DNA of 50,837 nt from Alcaligenaceae bacterium. Lineage in GTDB: Bacteria; Pseudomonadota; Gammaproteobacteria; Burkholderiales; Burkholderiaceae_B. The notes beneath the pieces were generated by a model, which worked only from the letters and a program-made list of their open reading frames with translations, did not search any database and was not told where the DNA came from. Below are positions 28,091-36,256 of the stretch, piece by piece. The translations under genes and the position numbers were made by a program. How positions within the stretch are numbered: position 1 is the stretch's first letter; every line of letters starts with the position of its first letter. The stretch covers positions 1 through 50,837 of the forward strand of contig JAAYGT010000021.1 in NCBI GenBank assembly GCA_012727555.1. The letters run 5' to 3'.

Positions 28091-30115
28091 ATGAGTCTTG
28101 GTGTAGAAGTTTCCGTTCATGGTGTGATGACTCTCACCATGAATTTCAAACCTGTCAATTCTATTGCAACGCCATTACGAACGGCACTGATGCAAGCGCT
28201 TTTGCAAGCCACTTCTGACAGCTCGATCAAGGCTGTCGTTCTGACTGGAACGGACCAGATTTTCAGTGCGGGCGCAGATCTGAACGAATTCAGTAGCGGA
28301 AACGCATTTGACTACCCATCGTTTCACAACAATGTTCTGCCTTTCATATACGCTATGCGCAAACCGGTGGTTGCAGCACTGAACGGCAAGGCCATGGGAG
28401 GTGGCCTGGAGCTCGCGCTCTGGTGCCATGCAAGGGTTGCCGTGCTAAATGCGCAGATCGGATTACCTGAAACAACACTCGGCCTCATCCCGGGCGCAGG
28501 TGGCACACAACTTCTGCCCAGAGCACTTGGCCTTGAGCAGGCAACAAGCCTGATCTTGTCAGGAGCGATCAAACCCGCAGCCGACTTCCAGAACACAGCG
28601 CTTATCCAGAAAATTGCACCAGAAACCGAGCTGCTGGAAACCGCACATACACTGGCACTCGAGCTGTCCGAACGCGCTCATGACCTACCCCATTTAGGCC
28701 ACAACCAGGTTAGCCATGAAAACGCTGAAGGTTTCCTGCAATTTGCACGCGCGCAGACTCGTATGCGCAAAGACTTTTCACCCGGCATGCTGGTCGCAAT
28801 CGATGCCATCGCACTTACCCTAAGCCAGTCCCTCACGGAGGGGGCTCGCCACGAATTTGAACTCTTCCGACCTTTGGTGGGCAGCCCCGAGGCACGCGCC
28901 ATTCGCCATCTTTTTTTTGCTGAACGACAAGCATCAAAAGTCCCGGGCCTGCACAAAAATACCGAACCACGCCCGGTCAAACGCACGGCAGTCATTGGCG
29001 CTGGCTATATGGGTCAGGGCATCGCTCAGTGTCTTGTACAGGCTGGATTCGATGTAACCCTCTTTGACACCAACCCTGAGGCTGCCAAAAACTCAATTGA
29101 AAAACTGAAGGCACTGCCACAACTGGGTAATGCACGACTATTTGTAGCTTCAAGCCTGTCCGACTTGTCGAGCTCCGACCTCATTATCGAGGCAGCCGTC
29201 GAAAACATGGAAATCAAACAGGCCATCTTTCGTGAGCTTGACTCTATTGTTCTGCCTCACGCCATTCTGGCCACCAACACGTCCACACTAGACATTGATG
29301 TCCTGGCAACGGTTACTCAACGACCTGAAAATGTACTGGGCCTGCACTTTTTTGGACCAGCCCCTGTCATGCGACTGATTGAAGTTGTCCGTGGCGCGAA
29401 AACAGCTGACGAAGTCCTTCTTACAGGCGTAAATCTAGCGAAAATATTACGGAAAGTCCCCGTCATTACAGGCGTCTGCCCAGGTTTCGTTGCAAACAGG
29501 ATTTATACCCGACTAATGGAGCAGGCGCTCAATCTGGTTTCACAAGGCTACGCACCCCATGTGATCGACAGCGCCGTGGAAAGGTGGGGTTGGCGCATGG
29601 GCCCGTTTCGTACCATGGACCTCATTGGCCTGGATGTTCTGGTCAAAGCACGCCTGCCCGATAGCAAACCCACACCAGGTGACACACTGCTCGACCGCCT
29701 TGTCGCCACAGGCTCACTTGGGCAGAAGGCTGGGCTCGGTTGGTACGCCTACACAGCCAAGGGCACACCCTGCAACACAAACCCGGCCATTACATCTTGG
29801 ATACCCAGGCCCGAAACTCACATGAGTGCATTACAAATTGCAGAGCGGTGCATGATCGCAATGATCAACGAGGGCGCCCGTGTACTTGACGAAGGCATTG
29901 CTCTCAGGGCTTCTGATATTGACCTGTGTTTTGTGCTGGGTTACGGATTTTCCCGTCTCAAAGGCGGCATTATGTTCCAGGCTTCTGAAATGGGGTTGGC
30001 TCATATACAGCAAAAACTGATGCATGCATTCCAGGATACGGGTGACACATCATGGATACCTTCGCCGTTACTGGTACGGCAAGTAGCCTCAAGCGGTACG
30101 TTCCTTGACCTTTAA
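28091..30115 (+). CDS. Fused enoyl-CoA hydratase / 3-hydroxyacyl-CoA dehydrogenase
   Basis: FadB/FadJ-type bifunctional beta-oxidation enzyme of about 674 residues. The hydratase domain (residues about 1-190) has the oxyanion motif in AALNGKAMGGGLELAL and the second Glu in LPETTLGLIPGAGG. The dehydrogenase domain begins near residue 299 with the NAD motif VIGAGYMGQGIA, followed by ATNTSTLDI and the catalytic His in GLHFFGPAPVMRLIEVV. The C-terminal helical domain includes CPGFVANRIYTRLMEQA. ATG 28091 is chosen since AAGGA lies 8 nt upstream; an ATG at 28082 is inside that box. First gene of the plus-strand arm, under two operator-like palindromes. Confidence 0.93.
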   Translation: MSLGVEVSVHGVMTLTMNFKPVNSIATPLRTALMQALLQATSDSSIKAVVLTGTDQIFSAGADLNEFSSGNAFDYPSFHNNVLPFIYAMRKPVVAALNGKAMGGGLELALWCHARVAVLNAQIGLPETTLGLIPGAGGTQLLPRALGLEQATSLILSGAIKPAADFQNTALIQKIAPETELLETAHTLALELSERAHDLPHLGHNQVSHENAEGFLQFARAQTRMRKDFSPGMLVAIDAIALTLSQSLTEGARHEFELFRPLVGSPEARAIRHLFFAERQASKVPGLHKNTEPRPVKRTAVIGAGYMGQGIAQCLVQAGFDVTLFDTNPEAAKNSIEKLKALPQLGNARLFVASSLSDLSSSDLIIEAAVENMEIKQAIFRELDSIVLPHAILATNTSTLDIDVLATVTQRPENVLGLHFFGPAPVMRLIEVVRGAKTADEVLLTGVNLAKILRKVPVITGVCPGFVANRIYTRLMEQALNLVSQGYAPHVIDSAVERWGWRMGPFRTMDLIGLDVLVKARLPDSKPTPGDTLLDRLVATGSLGQKAGLGWYAYTAKGTPCNTNPAITSWIPRPETHMSALQIAERCMIAMINEGARVLDEGIALRASDIDLCFVLGYGFSRLKGGIMFQASEMGLAHIQQKLMHAFQDTGDTSWIPSPLLVRQVASSGTFLDL

Positions 30116-30160
30116 ACCGCCCCGCCCCGATTCCTCTCCATTTACCAGGAGCCAAAAACA

Positions 30161-31339
30161 ATGAAACATGCAGTCATTATCTCTACTGCACGCACCCCTT
30201 TTTCAAAATCGTGGCGTGGCGCATTCAACATCACCCATGGCGCTACCCTCGGAGGCCATGTCGTGGAACACGCGGTACGCAAGGCCGGGGTTGAGCCCGG
30301 ACTTATCGAAGACGTCATTATGGGCTGCGCCAATCCTGAAGGTGCAAACGGCAACAATATCGGGCGTCAGAGCGCACTTCGCGCCGGATTGCCGGTAAGC
30401 GTTCCAGGGTTGACTGTTAACCGATTTTGCTCAAGCGGTCTGCAAGCCGTTGCGCTGGCAGGCCAGCGCATTCAGACTGGGGAATGTGACATTCTGGTCG
30501 CGGGTGGTAGTGAATCGATCTCCTGTGTGCAAAATGAACTTAATATGCACATGTTCCAGGAAGCATGGCTGGCTCGCCACAAACCAGAATTGTATTGGCC
30601 CATGCTGCATACTGCCGAAACACTGGCAACCCGCTACGGTGTGACACGCGAAGATCAGGACCGCTACGGACTGCAAAGCCAGGAGCGTGCCGCAAAGGCA
30701 CAAGCTCAAGGTCTTTTCCTGGATGAAATCACGCCGCTCACCGCCCTTTGGGCCAAAAACGACCCAAAATCAGGAACATTGATCACTGAGCAGCGCACGA
30801 TTGAACAGGACGATGCTATCCGTGCAGACACAAGCTACGAAGGACTGAGTTCCATCCGCCCGGTGCTGCAGGGTGGCAGCGTCAGTGCAGGCAATGCAAG
30901 CCAGATTTGTGATGGCGCTTCAGCGTGTGTCCTGATGGCCGAAGATGTAGCCGAACGTAAAGGCTTGGAGGCAATGGGCCGGTTTGCTGGTTTTGCGGTT
31001 GCAGGCTGCGAACCTGACGAAATGGGCTTGGGCCCAATTTATGCCATACCCAAACTTCTGGCAAAGCACGGACTTGACATAAACGACATCGACCTCTGGG
31101 AGCTGAATGAAGCCTTCGCAGTGCAGGTACTGTTGTGCCGTAATCGCCTGGGCATCCCGAATGATCGCCTGAATGTTAATGGTGGTGCCATTGCCATGGG
31201 CCATCCTTACGGAGCGACAGGCAGCCGGCTCGTCGGCCACCTGATGATTGAAGGCAAGCGACGTAAAGCACGCTGGGGCGTGGCAACCATGTGTATTGGT
31301 GGCGGCCAAGGCGCCGCTGCCTTATTTGAAATTTTCTGA
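30161..31339 (+). CDS. Acetyl-CoA C-acyltransferase (thiolase)
   Basis: Thiolase of 392 residues, the final beta-oxidation step of this cluster. Nucleophile Cys90 is in NRFCSSGLQ; the His motif (GGAIAMGHPYGATGS) and Cys motif (TMCIGGGQGAAALF) are intact. AGGAG precedes the start. It is a close paralogue of the thiolase at 173-1372, with the same start (AVI-STARTP), the same INELNEAF-type block (LWELNEAFA) and the same Cys90 numbering, but its codon usage is more AT-rich. Located 45 nt after the hydratase/dehydrogenase gene. Confidence 0.94.
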   Translation: MKHAVIISTARTPFSKSWRGAFNITHGATLGGHVVEHAVRKAGVEPGLIEDVIMGCANPEGANGNNIGRQSALRAGLPVSVPGLTVNRFCSSGLQAVALAGQRIQTGECDILVAGGSESISCVQNELNMHMFQEAWLARHKPELYWPMLHTAETLATRYGVTREDQDRYGLQSQERAAKAQAQGLFLDEITPLTALWAKNDPKSGTLITEQRTIEQDDAIRADTSYEGLSSIRPVLQGGSVSAGNASQICDGASACVLMAEDVAERKGLEAMGRFAGFAVAGCEPDEMGLGPIYAIPKLLAKHGLDINDIDLWELNEAFAVQVLLCRNRLGIPNDRLNVNGGAIAMGHPYGATGSRLVGHLMIEGKRRKARWGVATMCIGGGQGAAALFEIF

Positions 31340-31353
31340 AGAGGTTCATTTCC

Positions 31354-33021
31354 ATGCAGGCTACAGAACTCGAAACATTGCGCAGCGCCCGGGCGGAACA
31401 ACCCGTTCAGCGCACAATGATGGATATCCCGCTACGCGTCACCGATGTCATGGATCGTGCCGAGCGACTGTTTCCAGAACAGCAGGTCATTAGCCGTTAC
31501 ACTCCGGAGCGCATCGTTTGTGAAACGTATGGCGAGCTTGGGCTAAATGCACGACGACTTGCTTCGGCTTTGCGCACACACGGCATAAAACCCGGGATGC
31601 GGGTTGCGAGCCTGATGTGGAATCATGGATCGCACTTGTCGGCCTACTATGCGATTCCTGGCATAGATGCCGTACTTCATACGCTGAACCCAAGACTGTC
31701 GCCCGAAGAATTGGCTTACATTGTTGCGGATGCCGGCGATGCCGCCGTACTGATCGATGACGACCTGCTCCCGCTCTGGACTCAGGTGTCTCGCCATGTA
31801 CAGGTTCCTGTTGTCATCGTTCATCAACTTTCAGGACAGCCCGCTACGGTCCGGCAGGAAAATGTTTTGTACTGGCACGAACTAATTGCAGAGGCTGCCC
31901 CCCTACCTCATTGGCCTACCGACCCTATTGACGAAAAATCACCTGTAGCCATTTGCTATACCTCAGGCACAACAGGCCGCCCAAAAGGCGTTGTGTATTC
32001 ACACCGCTCAATCCTGCTCCATGGCCTAGTGGTTGCCACGCCTGACGCATTCAATATTTCGGGGCGCGACACACTGTTGACACTTACACCCATGTTCCAT
32101 GTTAACGCCTGGTCAATGCCCTACACCGCTGTCATGCTGGGTACCCGTCAAGTTCTGGCAGGGCCACGCCCGACAAGCGAAGAAATCGTTGATCTGATGG
32201 ATCGCGAAAACGTGACAACAGCATTGGGTGTTCCAACACTATGGGCAGGCATTCTTGATACCATCGAAAAAAATCCGGGTCGCTGGAAGCTCAAAAATAA
32301 CGTACGAATATGCTCGGGTGGTGCCGCCCCACCTCCGGAGATGTTTCGTCGCTTTGACAGGCTTGGCATGCGCTTAAGCACAGGATGGGGAATGACCGAA
32401 ACGTCCCCAATGGGGAGCCTGACCTGGCTTAAATCGTCACTGGACAACCTTGACTACGAAGCCCAACTGGAAATCCGCACAAGCAATGGCATCGCCCTAC
32501 CCCTGATTGATATGCGTCACGTTGACAGCGCTGGCAACACGCTGCCCTGGGACGGTGCATCAATGGGCGAACTTCAAGTACGCGGCCCCTGGGTAACCCA
32601 GGCATATATCGGCCATCCTAATCCCATACCCGCAACATCGACGGATGGCTGGCTCAAAACGGGTGATATCGTCACATTTCAACCGAACGGCTATCTGAAA
32701 CTTGTAGACCGCCTGAAAGACCTGGTGAAATCTGGCGGGGAATGGATCAGCTCGGTCGATATGGAAAACGCGCTTTGCGATCATCCATTCGTTGCTGAAG
32801 CTGCTGTCATTGCCGTTCCAGACGATAAATGGGGGGAACGACCTTTAGCCATCGTGGCGCTCAAGGCTGGAACAAACGTAGCGTCTCGTGATATCCAGAC
32901 TCACTTGTTGACACGGTTCCCCAAGTGGATGGTACCCGAACACATCAAGTTCATGGAGCAATTACCAAGGACGGGCGTTGGCAAACTGAACAAAGTTGCC
33001 TTGCGCAAACAATTCAGCTGA
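31354..33021 (+). CDS. Acyl-CoA synthetase (AMP-forming)
   Basis: ANL-superfamily ligase of 555 residues that activates a carboxylic acid with ATP and CoA. The P-loop-like AMP motif is ICYTSGTTGRPKGVVYSHRS; the acyl-pocket gate region is STGWGMTETSP; the hinge and C-terminal Lys region are GWLKTGDIVTFQPNGYLKLVDRLKDLVKSGGEWIS and LPRTGVGKLNKVALRK. The PMFHVNAWSMPY segment resembles medium- and long-chain fatty acyl ligases. It starts 14 nt after the thiolase, and supplies the CoA ester that the neighbouring enzymes degrade. Substrate not assignable. Confidence 0.93.
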   Translation: MQATELETLRSARAEQPVQRTMMDIPLRVTDVMDRAERLFPEQQVISRYTPERIVCETYGELGLNARRLASALRTHGIKPGMRVASLMWNHGSHLSAYYAIPGIDAVLHTLNPRLSPEELAYIVADAGDAAVLIDDDLLPLWTQVSRHVQVPVVIVHQLSGQPATVRQENVLYWHELIAEAAPLPHWPTDPIDEKSPVAICYTSGTTGRPKGVVYSHRSILLHGLVVATPDAFNISGRDTLLTLTPMFHVNAWSMPYTAVMLGTRQVLAGPRPTSEEIVDLMDRENVTTALGVPTLWAGILDTIEKNPGRWKLKNNVRICSGGAAPPPEMFRRFDRLGMRLSTGWGMTETSPMGSLTWLKSSLDNLDYEAQLEIRTSNGIALPLIDMRHVDSAGNTLPWDGASMGELQVRGPWVTQAYIGHPNPIPATSTDGWLKTGDIVTFQPNGYLKLVDRLKDLVKSGGEWISSVDMENALCDHPFVAEAAVIAVPDDKWGERPLAIVALKAGTNVASRDIQTHLLTRFPKWMVPEHIKFMEQLPRTGVGKLNKVALRKQFS

Positions 33022-33066
33022 CAAGACCACTATTTTAATTACTAAAAAATCACTGGAGACAAAACC

Positions 33067-34059
33067 ATGCACATCAACCGCCGCAATTTCCTTTCCCTAT
33101 CAGCAGCTGCCGGACTGGGCATTTTTACCCCTGTCGTAGGCCATGCTAACACGATTGGTGCAGCCCGCATCATCACAGGATTCCCCCCAGGAACCACACC
33201 CGATATTCTTGCTCGCCGCATCAGCGAAAAATTGGTATCAACAGGCTACTCAAAATCAGCAGTCGTTGAAAACCGCACGGGCGCTGGCGGCCAACTGGCC
33301 GTTTCAGCCGTAAAAAACGGCACCTCTGACGGTTCGATTATTCTGTTAACGCCAATGTCCATGCTCGGTGTCTATCCGTTTACCTACAAAAAACTCCCTT
33401 ATGACCCGATCAAAGATTTGACACCAGTTTCAAACGGCGCACGCTTCGACTATGGTATTGGTGTCGGTCCTGCCGTACCGGAAAGCGTCAAAACCGTCCC
33501 GGATCTGATGACTTGGTTCAAGGCGAACCCAGGCAGTGCGAACATGGCATCACCTGCTACCGGATCGACACTGCACTTCGTGACAGTCATGTTGGGTAAA
33601 TCTGCAGGTGTTGATCTAACCCATATAGGCTACAGAGGCTCATCGGCAGCCATTCAAGATATGCTAGGTGGGACACTACCTGCTATATGCGCCCCGTTAG
33701 GCTCATTCATCGACACCTATAACGGTCGCCTGCGATTGTTGGCTACATCTGGAGCACAACGAAGCCCGTTCACAAAAAATATATCGACGCTAAAAGAACA
33801 AGGTTATTCTGACATGGTATTCAGCGAATGGTACGGTTTTTTCCTGCCAACAGGCACAGACAAAGCCATTGTGACGCGTCTGAACGAAACGCTGCGAAGC
33901 GCCTTGGACACCCAGGACATCGCAACAACACTTGCACAGTTCGCTATGGAGCCTGCACCAACAAGCCCTGAGGAACTAGCAGCGACACTACAGGCTGATA
34001 TGAAACAATGGGGCCCAATTGTCAAATCAATTGGCTTTTCTGCTGATGGGGCAGGCTAA
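33067..34059 (+). CDS. Bug-type tripartite tricarboxylate receptor (Tat signal)
   Basis: Periplasmic binding protein of 330 residues, Bug/TctC family. The signal peptide has a twin-arginine motif NRRNFLSL at the N-terminus and a likely cleavage after GHA. The ligand loop is GFPPGTTPDILARRI, with VVENRTGAGGQLA following. GGAGA precedes the start. It ends the plus-strand arm of the catabolic cluster, 45 nt after the ligase, and probably captures the acid to be activated. No membrane TctA/TctB partner is encoded nearby. Confidence 0.9.
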   Translation: MHINRRNFLSLSAAAGLGIFTPVVGHANTIGAARIITGFPPGTTPDILARRISEKLVSTGYSKSAVVENRTGAGGQLAVSAVKNGTSDGSIILLTPMSMLGVYPFTYKKLPYDPIKDLTPVSNGARFDYGIGVGPAVPESVKTVPDLMTWFKANPGSANMASPATGSTLHFVTVMLGKSAGVDLTHIGYRGSSAAIQDMLGGTLPAICAPLGSFIDTYNGRLRLLATSGAQRSPFTKNISTLKEQGYSDMVFSEWYGFFLPTGTDKAIVTRLNETLRSALDTQDIATTLAQFAMEPAPTSPEELAATLQADMKQWGPIVKSIGFSADGAG

Positions 34060-34232
34060 CCCCCCTGAAGGTTTACTGTCAGGGGATAGTGTCCGTTACG
34101 TGTAAAACGCTCAGTAACTTACAGGGCAAGGAAAACGAGGGGATGCAGCTATAGCGGTTTGTGAAAAAACTGTTAGCGGATCCACGCCCCTTCCGCTTGA
34201 TCTCGCTATCAACACCTTGCTGACTAGACTCT

Positions 34233-34262
34233 ATGGCCCTCTAAGTACCCTAGAAGGGCCAT
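34233..34262. terminator. Hairpin between convergent Bug and GST genes
   Basis: ATGGCCCT (34233-34240) pairs with AGGGCCAT (34255-34262), and CTA/TAG extends the stem past one bulged base. It lies in the 251-bp gap between the converging Bug receptor and glutathione transferase genes. The rest of that gap (34060-34310) shows no gene or clear element. Confidence 0.45.
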
Positions 34263-34310
34263 CACCAGAGCCAAAAAAGTAATGATCAGGCGGATGCCAC
34301 GCACGACAGA

Positions 34311-34913
34311 TTAAACCGGTGCCGTGGCCTGCATCGATGGACGCTGTGCAAAGCGGCCATACCATTCTGCCAACCCCGGATTGGCAGAACGCCAGTCGTA
34401 GTCGGCAAACCGGAAGTCCAGATAGCCCAGCGCACTAGCCAGCCCGATGGTGCCAAGATCCAGTGACTCACCTCGATGTGCAATAACTGACTCGAAGTAC
34501 GCCAGCGTATCGGTGATCTTTTGCATCTGGCCCTGTGTCCAGTCGGTCCAGCGCAAGGCTTCAGGCCGGGCAGTCACTTCATAACGACACAACAGGGCGG
34601 CAGCCAAAAGGCCATCAGCCATGGATTGCTCGGTCAGTACGGTCCAGCGTGTTTCATCGGCAGGCACCAGACTGCCTTGACCCTGGGCATTCAGGTAGTC
34701 GCAGATAACCCGGCTATCGTGTACCGCCTGACCGTTATCGGTGATCAGTGTGGGCACTTGACCAAGCGGGTTAGCAGCCACAACCGTCTGATTCCGGTTG
34801 ACGGGGTGAACGCCTTCATTCAGTACCTGAATACGATCCATCAGGCCCAGTTCGTGGGCGACAACCAGGCATTTACGAGCAAACGGCGAGGCGGGTGAGT
34901 AATAGAGTTTCAT
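34311..34913 (-). CDS. Glutathione S-transferase family protein
   Basis: GST of 200 residues. The thioredoxin-like N-terminal domain reads MKLYYSPASPFARKCLVVAHELGL with the usual Ser near residue 9, then the cis-Pro segment GQVPTLITDNGQAVHDSRVICDYLN, which contacts glutathione. The all-helical C-terminal domain spans about 90-195 and includes GTIGLASALGYLDFRF. Resembles the YibF/beta-like bacterial GSTs; substrate unknown. Confidence 0.92.
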   Translation of the reverse strand: MKLYYSPASPFARKCLVVAHELGLMDRIQVLNEGVHPVNRNQTVVAANPLGQVPTLITDNGQAVHDSRVICDYLNAQGQGSLVPADETRWTVLTEQSMADGLLAAALLCRYEVTARPEALRWTDWTQGQMQKITDTLAYFESVIAHRGESLDLGTIGLASALGYLDFRFADYDWRSANPGLAEWYGRFAQRPSMQATAPV

Positions 34914-34961
34914 GAAACAGATGTCTCCTCTTGATTGACCGGCACAACCGAAGATAATGCA

Positions 34962-34990
34962 TTGAATTGATGTGCCCTGTCGTTGATCTA
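34962..34990 (+). promoter_or_regulatory. Possible promoter of the 6S-like RNA
   Basis: TTGAAT (34962-34967) and GATCTA (34985-34990) are separated by 17 bp. A start about 7 bp further on (near 34997) would put the 5' end right at the base of the long helix of the RNA. The -10 match is modest. Confidence 0.4.
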
Positions 34991-34997
34991 AACCTGA

Positions 34998-35209
34998 AGT
35001 CTTGGCGGGATGTGACGACCCGGTGTGCTTGAAAACGCCGTTGCTGGCGCACCAACCGGGGACTCAAGGGGCCAGCTGTTTAAGCGCGACGCTTGTCGAT
35101 CCGCAGGATCGACCGCGCGAGTTATGGCCCCGCCCCGGACAGTGCGCTGGCAACGGGAAACCCCGAAGGGGTCGTGTGATGCACACCGGGTTGTCATATC
35201 TCGCCAGAA
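34998..35209 (+). ncRNA. ssrS: 6S-like regulatory RNA
   Basis: About 210 nt folding into one long rod. The closing helix pairs 35002-35028 with 35181-35207 (27 bp). A central bubble follows, whose 3' side carries a small hairpin CCCC-GAA-GGGG (35161-35171). The apical arm pairs 35038-35052 with 35142-35156, then 35056-35061 with 35133-35138, 35068-35074 with 35125-35131, and the perfect GTCGATCC/GGATCGAC hairpin (35095-35113). A closing stem, a bubble with a 3' hairpin and a long apical stem is the 6S architecture; 6S RNA binds sigma70 RNA polymerase. Six wobble pairs fit only a plus-strand transcript, since they would be C-A mismatches on the other strand. The shadow reading frames here are not credible genes. 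Confidence 0.68.
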
Positions 35210-35284
35210 CCGGCTAAAGAACAAAACAACACCACAACTTGCAGTCACGGCAGCAGAAGCACACAAAGAACCCGCAGACGCGAA

Positions 35285-35746
35285 TCAGTCGGCGTCTTTA
35301 ACGCGATACACCAGCACCGCTGTTTTAGCCAGACCCAACACTTTCTGGGTAACGCTGCCCAGCAGCAGACGCGACAAACCGCTACGGCCATGACTGCCGA
35401 TGAAGATGAGATCGCAGCCTTCCTCTTCAGCGGCCTGAACAACGCCATCGGCCACATTAAAGTTGGACACGGCTTTGCCGGTTGCCTTCACGCCCGCAGT
35501 ATCGGCGCGATCAAGTACAGCCTGCAGGTACTTCTGGGCCTGCTCCTGTGCTGTCTTTTCGTAGTCTTCGTCGGTAATGGCGTATGCCGCAGCCATGCCA
35601 TCGAAACCCACTGTAGCGGCAAAGGGCTGTGTTACATAGATGGCCACGACCTCGGCACCGATCTCGCGTGCGAAGCTGACGCCCTTGTTGGCCGCCTGAG
35701 CCGACAGCGTTGAACCATCAGTTGGAATCAGGATTTTCTTGAACAT
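35285..35746 (-). CDS. Universal stress protein UspA family
   Basis: Usp-domain protein of 153 residues. It starts MFKKILIPTDGSTLSAQAANKGVSFA, and the C-terminal ATP-binding motif G-2x-G-9x-G(S/T) is seen in IGSHGRSGLSRLLLGSVTQKVL. So it is probably an ATP-binding member. ATG 35746 matches the family start; a longer open frame is ignored. It converges on the 6S-like RNA gene with a gap of about 75 bp. Confidence 0.94.
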   Translation of the reverse strand: MFKKILIPTDGSTLSAQAANKGVSFAREIGAEVVAIYVTQPFAATVGFDGMAAAYAITDEDYEKTAQEQAQKYLQAVLDRADTAGVKATGKAVSNFNVADGVVQAAEEEGCDLIFIGSHGRSGLSRLLLGSVTQKVLGLAKTAVLVYRVKDAD

Positions 35747-35856
35747 GATACGAGCCCCCACAGTAAAGTGTGTTGTTGGAAAACAGGATAACAAAGAAAG
35801 AGTAACCGATGCAGCAAGCCCGCGCTAAACCCGTGCGCCCCGCCAATTGACCGGCA

Positions 35857-36198
35857 TCAAAGGGTTTGTGCCGCGTTGTACAAATGCGTGCAACGTGTAC
35901 CTGTGCGGCAGTAAGCAAGAACGGGCGCCGGCATGGATTGCAGCAACTGGGCAAAACGCTCGACATCGGCACGTGTCATGGCACCGCTGACCACAGGCTG
36001 ATATTCAACATTCAGGCCGGCTGCCTTGGCTGCCGCCATGACATCGGACGCCAGAGGCTGGTCGGCCCCCCCTTCGAGGTCGGGACGATTGATGATGACG
36101 CTGCGAAAACCGGCATCGGCAACAGCCTGCATATCGGATGCGGAAAGCTGGGGTGCAACCGCAAAGGTATCGGTGAGTGGAATGATGGGTACTGACAT
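35857..36198 (-). CDS. DUF442 / TIGR01244-type sulfurtransferase-like protein
   Basis: Small protein of 113 residues with a rhodanese/phosphatase-like fold. ADAGFRSVIINRPDLEGGADQP and the active-site loop AYCRTGTRCTHLY are typical of the beta-lactamase-hydrolase-like (BLH, DUF442) group, with Cys followed by a short loop and Arg. Homologues take part in sulfide handling or persulfide chemistry. It follows the ChbG-like deacetylase by 58 nt on the same strand, although no functional link is evident. Confidence 0.85.
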   Translation of the reverse strand: MSVPIIPLTDTFAVAPQLSASDMQAVADAGFRSVIINRPDLEGGADQPLASDVMAAAKAAGLNVEYQPVVSGAMTRADVERFAQLLQSMPAPVLAYCRTGTRCTHLYNAAQTL

Positions 36199-36256
36199 GG
36201 GCGGCTCCAGGAAACCGGATTATTAAACCAGCCTGATAGTATGACCTGAATCAGCC

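Noticed and set aside
34060-34310. AT-richer gap after the Bug gene that might be an insertion-sequence remnant
   Set aside because: No transposase fragment, terminal repeats or target duplication could be found; only a terminator-like hairpin is supported.
34998-35209. 6S-like RNA on the minus strand
   Set aside because: A stretch of the minus strand resembles part of E. coli 6S, but six helix positions would become C-A mismatches, while all are wobble pairs on the plus strand.
35002-35217. Short reading frames inside the structured RNA
   Set aside because: They are interrupted by or follow the helix sequence, lack ribosome sites and match nothing; the region is better explained as RNA.
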